DNA of 64,000 nucleotides from Polytrichum commune (Eukaryota > Streptophyta > Polytrichopsida > Polytrichales > Polytrichaceae), in NCBI GenBank assembly GCA_950295325.1, contig OX485804.1, forward strand, positions 28,704,001-28,768,000, in the 5' to 3' direction. Under the pieces are notes generated by a model that saw nothing but the letters and a program-made list of their open reading frames with translations, did no database searches and had not been told where the DNA came from. Every line of letters starts with the position of its first letter. The stretch's first letter is position 1. The translations under genes and the position numbers were made by a program. Shown here piece by piece: positions 11,101 through 20,000 of the stretch.

Positions 11101-11439
11101 TTTTGGGGGGGGGGGGGGGGGAAGGGGTCAAATGTCTCATTATGACCCAGAGTAACTTAAAGGTCATGTGAAAAATTAGGCCTCAGATGGGCATTATTTC
11201 TTGATCTCTCCTCGTTTGGGCTGGTTCTTCTAGAGTGGTTGTATTTTGGTTCCTTTTTGCAATTGAATTTTCAATTTGTGCCTAAACAAAAGAGAATCCT
11301 GAGTTTGACTTGTGTCCAGGTGCAATGTACTTGCCCGGGTAACCTCATAAAAAACTATTTTCTAACAGCGGCCCATTATTTGAGCCTAGTGTGATGAGAA
11401 GGAAAACAAACATTCTTGATAGCTTCTACATGTTGGGGT

Positions 11440-11740
11440 CGGGTATCAACATGACTAAAGGATGTGGGTGTTCTTTGGTTCGTTTTTCATGTTCTCCAAC
11501 TCTTACGAATTAAATTCACACAACAAAATTTGTGTTACATAAGCAAATCTACGTTGAAATATTTGGAAAAACCGAATTGAAAATTGAGCCTCCCCTGATT
11601 TAATTATAATTTATAGGTAACACATGTTTGTTGATTTCTTAAGTGGATAGATAGGTCCTCCCCATTATGTTCACTAGTGAGTGTAGAGTTAGTTATTATA
11701 TTTGAAGATGTAGTTCAGTCTCTTTTAGACAAAAGGTATT
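11440..11740 (+). repeat. Dispersed repeat family R2, member
   Basis: Aligns by eye with 48720-49040: both contain TTCTCCAACT or similar, AAATTTGTG...CATAAGCAAATCTA-like words, a GTTTGTTGATT segment, CTCC(C)CATT.TGTTCA, GAGTGTAGAGTTAGTTA-like and ATGTAGT.C.TCTT words in the same order. No shared reading frame. The second locus is repeated in tandem (48110-49100). Confidence 0.55.
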
Positions 11741-11970
11741 TCTTTGACTTTAATTTAGAATTGCATGGAATACTCAAATTAAGTATTACAATTGGATCAA
11801 TCAATGTATTATTTTGGGACTTTTTCAAACAAAACCAAAAAGTAAAAATAAAAATTACCTGTATACCATTTAATTTCTTTGATATTCAAATCGACCCTCT
11901 ATATTTTTAATCACGTATATAGTAGGAAATATTTGCAGAATTTATACATTTGATCATTCGTCAAGATAAA

Positions 11971-12107
11971 TTTGGAATAAGAAGAAGAAGAAGAACTCTG
12001 GTCTCCGGAGGAGGCCGGAGTGAATAAAGTGTATGTTCGTAGAACACCCTAGGCCATGCCTTACGGCAGTGGCGTCAGATGTAAAACTACTTCGCCCTTT
12101 GGAATAA
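11971..12107 (-). mobile_element. 117-bp 3' tail of the dual-endonuclease retrotransposon with 10-bp target-site duplication
   Basis: The insert 11981-12097 matches the 3' end of the larger copy starting at 12657: a (GAA)n tract, then ACTCTGGTCTCC, GTTCGTAGAACA and ACTACTTC. It is flanked by identical TTTGGAATAA at 11971-11980 and 12098-12107. The (GAA)n tract is the 3' tail read on the minus strand, so this is a severely 5'-truncated insertion made by target-primed reverse transcription. The shared TTT at the 5' junction (element CCCTTTT, target TTTGG) suggests microhomology at the end of synthesis. Confidence 0.85.
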
Positions 12108-12109
12108 CA

Positions 12110-12656
12110 ACTCTTCATTTTTGCTAGAAATGATAGAGTTCTCCATGATCGTGAAATCTATCTATCTATCTATCTATCTAGTTGTTATTCACATGAATAT
12201 CTAGTTCAAGTCTTTGTAAGAAAGGTCCTCTAGGCTATGTGGTGGGAGTGTATGTTGTATTATAGACTTGATGAATGTGATCATAATTTGATATATCTAA
12301 TGTCAGTTAAATTATTTGAGTTGTATTGGAATTGAATATTGATTTTGCCATGTTTTAAAAATTCATTTGTTTGGGTTTACATGTACTCCAATATGAATAA
12401 TCTATGCTCTCTTGTCATCACATTGCATCTCTACTTAAATGCATTTAAAAGGAAAATACTCAAAATACATGAGACCTTCAAAACAACTTGTTGAGAACAA
12501 AAAAACTTCCACATATTGTGCACAGTTCAAGTTATGTTTCCATTAGCACAAACTTGAACATGCTCATGGAGAATAACGTCATCTAAATAATGTCCTCTTT
12601 CCTCCTTTGCAAGTGAGAACATGGACACTTAATAAGAGAAAGTACAATCATTAAGG
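12110..12656. other. Gene-free stretch with (TCTA)n
   Basis: Contains a TCTA tetranucleotide microsatellite of about six units near 12158-12180. I see no coding frame or other structure. Confidence 0.5.
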
Positions 12657-15072
12657 AAGAAGAAGAAGAACTCTGGTCTCCAGAGGGGGCCGGAATGACT
12701 AGAGTGTTTGTTCGTAGAACATCCATAGCCACGCCCCAGGGCAATGGTGTTAAATGTAGAACTACTTCACCCTTTTCAGGGAGTAGACATTATATTAGTA
12801 ACAGATAGCTGGTTAACCGGTAACCAATAGTATGTGGTAGTTTTTTAGTGGGGTTTATCTAGTAAAGTGTCATTCTTTATATGTTGGGGTGTACCAAGCT
12901 GTGAGATGGGTTGTTTGGTTATGCTAGGTCTTGAAGGTCTGAGACAAATTGTTTGTTCTCTAGTCTATGTTTATGGACTAGTATTGAATGTGCATATTGT
13001 GTGGCGATAATGTTAATTTGTTGGAATGTGTTTATTTTTATTTTTATGAGAGGGAGTTTAAGTATTGTTTCTAGGTTTTGCATTCATGGGATGTGTGTAG
13101 TGGCTCTTGCACCTGCGACTAGTACCATTAGTGGGCTACATTCCAACCCCTTGTGATAATGTTATTGATGAGCGGTTGGTATTTTGTGGTTTTTCTATCG
13201 AGGGTTTCTGCTCTAAATTTGTCATTGCAGTATGTAAATTATATGAATTGTATTGTGATTCCGGTTGTAGGGGTTTCTGGTGGGGGGTGGTTATATGGAT
13301 GTCCTATGACGCATAGTATGTCTGGTTTAAACCTGGCGTTGCAGTGGCATCTCTGGGTGCCACATGTGCATGGTAATAGCCATGCTGGCACGGTATTTTC
13401 TTTAGGTCGTTCGTTGTACGTTCCCGCATTCATGAGTGTGTAGTGTCTAGATATTTTATTTGATAAAATTAATTTCCGTATTTCCCATACAACTTTGTTT
13501 TGTCGTTTTGTTATGAGTGTGTGAATGTGTTGTTGTTTGCATTTGAGTAGTACGTGTAACCATGTATCTGCATCTGATGAGTACAGATGGGGCACGTTTT
13601 TGATGGGTAGGCTTCTCTACCAAAAAAGAGTTGCTTACGGGCATGGCCCATGTATTGTCCCGTTTGGAATTTGACTAGACATGTTTTTTGTTTATCCGTG
13701 ATACTTGGGTTTGTCCAAAAATTGTTTGATCATATTTTGTCAATATCTTTGTTTTCGAGCCATTTGTGTAGTTGGTGTGTTTGGTTAGCTATGACTTCTA
13801 GATTATTTTTTTTGTCATATTTGAGGACGTATTTTCCGAGGTGTCTTATAGGGCCTTTGTCTGGTGTTTCTTGCATTGAATGCCACCAGTATTTTTGGAG
13901 GAAGTATGGTGTAGGGTGTGCATGTTCATGTGGCATTGCAATGTCTCTATGATCTAGTTCACATCCTATGTTGGTTAATGTGTCTGCTTGTTCATTACCG
14001 TTTATGTTAGCATGGGCTTTGACTTTACGGAGTGTGGTGATTTGTGTACAAGATTAATGTAGCATTGTGATCATGGATTCAAACATATTTATGTTTGGGT
14101 GGTTATTATGTAGTGTGGGGTGTTTGGTTTGAGTGTTTAATAAGTATAGGACATTGAGGCAGTCCGTGCAGATATGGGCTGGTTCATCACGATATGTGGT
14201 GGTTAGGAGTCGGAGAGTGTGGTGTTTGGCCATCATTTCTGCTCGTAGTATGTTTTGTAGCCATGGTAATCTTACTGCTATTTTTAGATTATTTTTAGAG
14301 TTGTATATACCAAATCATGTTTTTTCGCGCTTCCAATGTCCTTGAGATGTTTCTTTAAGTGGTTTGAATGATCCATCTGTGTAGTAGCAGAATTGTGGTT
14401 GGTATTTGAGGGGTAGGCATCTGTCGATGTTGGTGTTTAATGGAATATTGGGGGTTGGGGTGGTAGGTGGATAAGGGGGGTATGTGAGTTTAGACCATTT
14501 TGTACTGCGGTTTACTGGGATGTCTTGCGGTGTAGGTGGTGCGATTTGGGTAAATATTGCGGGTATTAGCAGGGTGTTAGCACTATTGTACATTTGTTGG
14601 GGGTATTTGTTTGATCCAATGGGTGTGCCTTTATGGTGTACGCATAAAATGTGTATGGTGCTACTTTTTATTCTAGGTTCAATTTTAAGCTCTAGTGGGA
14701 TTGTTGGTTCTTCGTATGTGATGGTGTCAGCTTTGAAGTGTGCGATAACATGTGAGTCTGGAAAAGGTCCCTCATAGGGGTTGAGGTTGTGATACCAGTT
14801 TTGGTATGGTGTTACGAGGATTGTGATTGTGTCTGGGTTGTTTTTGGAAGCAAGACGTGCCCAATGGAGGGCTTGTTGGGCTTCTTTTTCCGTGTGTGGG
14901 TGGGCATATCTGCGTCCTTGCCATTTATACTGGAATGATGTGCCTATTGATCCAAAAATTTTGTCTCGGGGATATGGGGAGTAGAATTGTTTAAGTGTGG
15001 TGGGGCATGTTATTGGTGATGAGAAGTAGGAGTGAGTGATTTGGTATGAGTCTATGAGGTGTTCAAGGATGG
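12657..15072 (-). mobile_element. Dual-endonuclease retrotransposon, copy 2 (5'-truncated, decayed)
   Basis: Minus-strand relative of the 2295-6700 element. The coding part runs from about 15070 (PILEHLID) down to about 12900, then a 3' region ending in (TTC)n at about 12657. Order: methyltransferase-like segment (14950-14650), RNase H with an intact YTDGS near 14370 and KAHANINGNEQAD near 14000, the CPIC knuckle near 13590, CTCGTQRCHC near 13360 and the restriction-like endonuclease near 13200. Several stops and frameshifts break it. It starts in the same domain order as copy 1, so methyltransferase-like plus RNase H is not a local accident. A possible worn target duplication is CAATCATTAA (left) against TAATCAATAA (right). 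Confidence 0.8.
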
Positions 15073-15547
15073 TCTATAATCAATAATAATTATTGAGAAC
15101 GTGTGAAAATATAATGTGTATACACACAAACTTAATCGCTTAGACCTGCAACTGTATTCAAGGTTTATATATGAAAACTAGAACAACACTCTAACAACAA
15201 ACCATCATGCCACATGGACATTGAATACGTTAAGCACTATAATTTGACAAACACCACTTTTAACCATGTTGCCAAACCTCATAAAATACTTCAACACTAA
15301 ATTGAGAGTTATGTAAGTGGGAGCTTTCATGGTTACTTTTTGTAATTGGATACCTAATTTGAAAGGTGTGTGCTTAGATGTGGATGTAAAAACGCACACT
15401 AAAAAAGACATGTGTTTAAAAGAGATCGTGTTTACATGCTCAAAATATGGTACCCATTCAAGGCTTGGCAAAAGTCAACCTATCTCCTATGCATTCTGTG
15501 AGCTCCGGTAATACACATTAATTCATTCCCAATGCATCCTTCCATGA
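15073..15547 (+). repeat. Sequence flanking copy 2, including an R1 repeat member
   Basis: 15073-15300 shows no feature. From about 15300 to 15500 the sequence resembles the R1 family: GGTTACTTTTTGTAATTGGA, a GTGTGTGCTTAGATGTGGAT-like segment, ATGCTCAAA and AAAGTCAACCTAT match 16280-16460 in order. Non-coding. Confidence 0.5.
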
Positions 15548-16280
15548 TTTGAAATGCACCAAATTAACATCTTTTGGTGTTGATTTCTGCAACACATACT
15601 TGGTCACAATGAGGTCATGTTCACCGAGCTGTTAATTTCAATGTTCAATGTTTCTCTTGTCCAATTATTGCAGTCAATCATCCAGCCTAGGCTCCTCCCT
15701 CCACTTACGAAATCTCATGACTTTTGCATCTCAACTCCGATTCGGAAGATTGAATCAACCGTAGGTAGCGTGATTCATCGCAATTGCTAACGGATGAGAT
15801 CAGGAGACCATTTCCAACCGACTCGACGGCGAAAATTGTCTGTGAAGTTGGAGGTGCCCCCAAGAGTTAAGTAGCTGTTTGACAGGTAGAATAATTTCAT
15901 CCTTAACATTTGAGATACACCGACCTATATATCGTCATCTTTTGGTGAACCTGGGAGTTGATCTCTGTATTAGGTACACAGGTGGTCGCATTGGGATGTT
16001 CTCCGAGCTTTTCAATTGGTTTGAAAGTTTTGATCTAACGTTTTTCTTGTGTCAATTATCTTCACCTGTCGCATGCAGCTCGACATGATCCAGTCTCTAC
16101 TCTCGCCAGTTACGGAGTCTTGTAACTTTTGCATCTCAACTCCGGTTCTGAATCTTGAATCGACAATCTGCGTGGTTCATCGTAATTGCTATACCGGATG
16201 AGATCATGAGACAATTCCCGATCCGGCTCAACAACCAAAATTGTATGTGAAGGAGGCATGGACCGAACTAAAGTTACCTA
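15548..16280 (+). repeat. Direct tandem duplication of about 360 bp
   Basis: Unit 1 (15548-15875) and unit 2 (15909-16280) share, in order, TTTGARATRCACC, CATCTTTTGGTG, CCGAGCT, TTTCTTGT, CTTTTGCATCTCAACTCCG, GATTGAATC or GAATCGAC, GGTTCATCG.AATTGCTA, GGATGAGATCA.GAGAC, and AAAATTGT.TGTGAAG. Divergence is perhaps 25-30 percent by eye, so it is an old duplication. No shared open frame. Confidence 0.65.
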
Positions 16281-16640
16281 AGGTATGTGGGCCTTCCTTG
16301 GTTACTTTTTCTTAATCAGACGTGAGTGGTGTATATTACATACTTAGCTGTGGATCTAAGAACGGTCGCCAGAAGGACAAATGTTTAAGAGAATGGACTA
16401 TGTGCTCAAACTCTGACCATTCTACGCTGATCAGAAGTCAACATAATTTGGGGGACCCATATCACCATTTCATGACGACATCGAGACCCTTCACTTTGAT
16501 AATGAGATGAAGATATTCATATGAGCTCCAGTCATACGAGGAAAATGACTACGACCACGATTTGGAGTTGTCAATCATCTCGCCCTAATTGCGTATTTCA
16601 TATCCTATGAGAGAAGTGGATGGACTAGGGGGGCTAAAAT
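16280..16640 (+). repeat. Dispersed repeat family R1, fullest member
   Basis: Contains GGCCTTCCTTGGTTACTTTT, CTTAGCTGTGGAT, TGTGCTCAAACTCTGACCATT, AGAAGTCAACATAATTTGGG, CATATCACCATTT, GATATTCATATGAGCTCC and GCGTATTTCATATCC. The same order of words occurs at 10225-10450, in part at 15300-15500, and at 45680-45905 plus 47855-47960. It ends just before the 3' end of the WI12-like gene (16662), so it may contribute to that gene's 3' flank. Confidence 0.6.
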
Positions 16641-16661
16641 GTATCTGTATACCTTAATGAA

Positions 16662-17393
16662 TCAGATCGTTAGAATGAGGCCCGGGATGGACCGACCTTC
16701 TGATGTCTTCCAATTCTGGCTCTGCCACACGGAGACGCAGCCGGGCAGACTAACATTGACATGCGGCGACGGTGCCGTTGCCATCGGCTTCAGGCTCGTC
16801 ACGTAGATGGCCGTGTTAAAATACTCTCGCAATTGTGTGATGACGAACCCCCCAGCGGAGTGGTTGCATTCGCAACCGTCCGGTTTCTTCCTCTTCTTCA
16901 CCGTCCATATGTGCACCCAGGAGGAGCAGTCCGCCGTCGACTGGCCTCCGCCGGCTTTCCCCTCCACGAATACCCTACTGCTCCCGTCGTTGACATTGGC
17001 GCTGCCGCAGACGACCGACGACGGCGTGAAGGCGAAGCCGGTGGTGTCGCCGCAGGAGGTGGCCCCCGTGAGCAAGCGCATCATGTGCTGCTGCGATGGC
17101 GGGCCATGGAACCAATACTCCAGATCATCCTCGTCCACCAGGGCCTGCACGCTCGCCGCATCCCCTCGCGACAGCGCTGCGTACAACGCTCGCACCACCT
17201 CCACATTCCGCGATATCTCCAGCTCTATCAATTCCTCCTTCTCCTTCTCCTTCTCCTTCTCCTTCCCCCCGCAGTTATTCCTATTGTTCTTCGCCAGTTC
17301 TAATATTTCCCACTCCACCGCCCCCAGTGCAGTACCCACACAATTATGTATGCACACAACTTTCCCTCTCATAGCTCGTTTACACTTACACAA
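16662..17393 (-). CDS. Wound-induced protein 1 / SAG20 (WI12)-like, NTF2-fold
   Basis: Intronless 243-codon frame. Residues about 62-235 match the plant wound-induced protein 1 family (SnoaL/NTF2-like cone fold): NVEVVRALYAALSRGD, then the signature FHGPPSQQHMMRLLTG (95-110), VFVEG, SSWVHIWTV, VITQLREYFNTAIYVTSL and the C-terminal SVWQS...RSIPGLIL. Family members are small stress- and senescence-induced proteins of unclear biochemical role, about 110-220 residues long. An insertion (KKRKKPDGCECNHSAGG, about 166-182) interrupts the usual WTV-x-G-x-ITQ region. The extra N-terminus holds a charged KEKEKEKEKE run encoded by a CTT/CTC microsatellite. Start: Met1 or Met8; no later Met precedes the domain. 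Diverged partial copies of its 5' part lie upstream (17531-18560). Confidence 0.85.
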   Translation of the reverse strand: MCKCKRAMRGKVVCIHNCVGTALGAVEWEILELAKNNRNNCGGKEKEKEKEKEELIELEISRNVEVVRALYAALSRGDAASVQALVDEDDLEYWFHGPPSQQHMMRLLTGATSCGDTTGFAFTPSSVVCGSANVNDGSSRVFVEGKAGGGQSTADCSSWVHIWTVKKRKKPDGCECNHSAGGFVITQLREYFNTAIYVTSLKPMATAPSPHVNVSLPGCVSVWQSQNWKTSEGRSIPGLILTI

Positions 17394-17850
17394 AGGTGGT
17401 TGCGGTTAACCACAACAATCAATCGCAACTACAGTTTTATCAATCACACTAGATGTCCTGTGCAAATCCTTTTGGTTGTGGTTGATGGCGGGGTCGGCCT
17501 TCTAAATCATCGCAATTTATCATTAGCTTAGGTCGCGATTTCTGCAGCTCTATCATTTATTCTTCCTCCTCCTTCCGCCCACAACTTCTACTGTTCGCCA
17601 GTTCTAATTCCCCCTCCACCGCCCCCAGTGTACCCCCACACAATTATGCACACAACCTTCCCTCTCAAGGCTCATTTGTAGTACAAAGGTGGTTGTAGTT
17701 GTGGTTGTGGTTAACCACAGTAATCAATCGCAAGTACTGTATTTCTCAATCGAACTACTAGTCTTGGGCAAATCCTTCTGGTAGTGGTCGATGGTGGGGT
17801 CGGTCTTCCAAATCATCGCAAACTATCCTTGGCTTTGGTTTTAAACTCGA
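17209..17850 (-). repeat. Tandem duplication of the WI12-like gene's 5' end (copies A and B)
   Basis: Copy A, 17209-17530, covers the first codons of the gene and about 130 bases upstream; copy B, 17531-17850, repeats it. Shared words in order: AGCTCTATCA, TTCGCCAGTTCTAAT, CTCCACCGCCCCCAGTG, ACACAATTATG, CACACAAC.TTCCCTCTCA, ACAAAGGTGGTTG, GGTTAACCACA, AATCAATCGCAA, GGGCAAATCCTT and AATCATCGCAA. Unit length is about 320 bases. Copy B lacks the rest of the gene, so it may act as duplicated promoter and leader sequence, or be neutral. Confidence 0.8.
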
Positions 17851-17900
17851 GAAGAGATTAAATGTTGGCCTCGGATTGTAGTGTCAAAGTGGTAACCTCC

Positions 17901-18560
17901 TCAATGTTCTCCCTGGACCTTGGCGCTGAAGCCCTCCAATAATGCCACATGAACATGTACAATTATCCTAAGCCACATGATGGTACGTTGATGCGGTAGG
18001 GGGTGCTCGTGGTTGTGATTCACATTATTTATGCCTTTTCCATGAAAATCGAACCCAACAATTTCAAACGACGAACACCCTAGTGTAAACACCCCTTGTG
18101 CAAACGACCCTTCACTCTCGCTCTCGCTCTCACACTCACACTTACACTTGCCGAGCATACATGAATTACGGGCCCCTCTCAAAGCGTCATCACAAACTCC
18201 ATTGATTCCTTCTTCTGATTCTTCTTCTACGCCCGCCTTTCCTACTGTCCGCCAGCCAAGGCTAATTCCCAGTACACCACCGCCACATACACACCCAATT
18301 TGCACACAATGCACACATCTCTTTCTGACTCTCTCTCTCTCCACTTGTCTCCTACAATACAGCTCCGATTCCTCGACGTTCCGCAATTTCTCCAACTCTC
18401 TCCATTCTTCTTCTTCTTCTTCTTCTTCCTCCTCCTCCTCCTCCTCCTCCTCCCCCGCCCTTCCTTTCCGCCGGAGCTACTTCCCACTCCCCTACCGCAA
18501 TATACACTCACAATTTGCACACAATGCACAAAACCTTCCCTCACACAGACTCACACAGCA
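17901..18560 (-). pseudogene. Two further diverged copies of the WI12-like N-terminal region (copies C and D)
   Basis: Copy C (about 18190-18350) and copy D (about 18352-18560) repeat the block that encodes the gene's N-terminus: CGTTCCGCAATTTCTCCAACTC in D matches the gene's CATTCCGCGATATCTCCAGCTC, and both end with an ACACAATGCACA-type segment matching ACACAATTATGTATGCACA. Minus-strand frames read RNVEESEL (C) and MREGFVHCVQI...SSGGKEGRGRRRR (D), resembling SRNVEVV and MRGKVVCIHN...CGGKEKEKEK of the gene. The TTC/CTC microsatellite has expanded to about 50 bases (18405-18456). No NTF2-like domain follows either copy. Confidence 0.65.
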
Positions 18561-18599
18561 GCACTTGCCTCCCACTAACCTACCATACAGATAGAGACA

Positions 18600-19625
18600 A
18601 ATGTAAACCGGCCCTCTCAGAAGTTATTACAAACTCGTCGCCGTCGTTACGATGCCAATTGAAGAGCACGGATGTGAATCAACGAATGGAGCGCAACAAA
18701 TGATCGAGCATTGGAGGGAGATCGAGGTTGTTGAGAGCGGATGCAACAAGTGAAGCGGTGGAATGGAATGGCAGCAGCTAATTTTATACTCTCTTTGATC
18801 ATCCTGGCAGTAAAACATGAAATGTAAATCTCAGTTTCGTGCTTGAATTCGTGATTGGGTTCGCCGAGCAGGCTGACTTGAGGTTCGTGGGTCTATGTCA
18901 ATTCTTCCATTGTGGATGAAGAAGGGGAACCAAGAAGTAAAAAAAACAAATTGACCCCTAGAACGTAAAACAATGGATGATTAAATCCAAATGGATCCCA
19001 CTACACCGTTTAGTGTCACATGTGTAATAAAGTGTCACTTACCTTATTACGAGGCCTTTCTTAAGTTACACCAATGGTCAACTTGGTTGACCATTAGTGT
19101 CACCACACGGCACTTGCCATTGACATGTTTAGCCATATATTTCTTTTTGCATCGTCAAGTATCTCACTGTGTTACACTAAACAATGCCTAGGAAGATTTT
19201 TAGGCATAATCAATCAAGATCCTAATGCTTCAAAGTCCAAACGGTTACGTGTTGTGGTCAATTGGTTTTTCTTTATTGGATTAATTTGAGGTATATTCCA
19301 CAAACTCCTCTGTAATGGTCGGTGACTTTCCTGAAGTCTTGAACTACAACCAGTTCATATGTAACTAGCGGCGAGTTCCCCCCATTCATTGACACTAAAT
19401 GTTATAATGTAAATATAATTTTGCACTTCAAGAACTTACTTATGTTGATGAATAATATCATATTGACAATTAGTGGGTGTGACACTTTGAGACCTTTAGG
19501 CATCTAGTATAGACTCATTCAAATCTTTGATGGCATTATCGGAATCAAACTATTTGAAAATAAACATTCTCGGCTTGTGTAATAGGTTTCTATATTTTTC
19601 ACCTTTATAACGGACAACTATACTC
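18600..19625. other. Gene-free stretch
   Basis: Presumed far-upstream sequence of the WI12-like locus. I see no conserved domain, terminal repeat or clear promoter element. Confidence 0.4.
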
Positions 19626-20000
19626 AAAGGGAGGCCACACACGTTTGAAAACTTCGGTTTCAAAAATAGAGATTGGTAAGCCAAAGTTAAAAGAATGTTG
19701 GCCTTGACATGTGCCTAACTTCAAAGAGTTGAGATTCGAGATTGGTCCCTCTTATATTGGGTAGAATCATTGTTTTCAACTCCAATCCAAGATGGTGGTT
19801 TTGCAAGCCTTAAAACCTATGTTTTATTTTTATTTTTTTATCATAGTTGAAAATTGACAGTTTTAACCAATAAAAGTGGGACCAACCTCAAAACCCAACT
19901 CCTTGAAGTTAGGCATATGTCAAGGCCAACATTCTTGTACCTTTGGCTTACCAGATTCTATTCCAAAACCGGCGTTTTAGAACATGTGTGGCCTCCCCTT
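19626..20000. mobile_element. Foldback element with about 120-bp inverted arms
   Basis: The left arm, 19626-19755, starts AAGGGAGGCCACACACGTTT; the right arm, 19876-20000, is its near reverse complement ending AACATGTGTGGCCTCCCCTT. Within the arms, TGGTAAGCCAAAG, AAGAATGTTGGCCTTGACAT and GCCTAACTTCAA are kept in both, with about 15 percent mismatch by eye. The central 120 bases are unique. The transcript could form a long imperfect hairpin. No coding capacity and no certain target-site duplication. Confidence 0.75.

Noticed and set aside
16761-17409. Plus-strand frames of up to 200 codons opposite the WI12-like gene
   Set aside because: The minus frame carries the full family signature, so these are shadows in GC-rich coding DNA.
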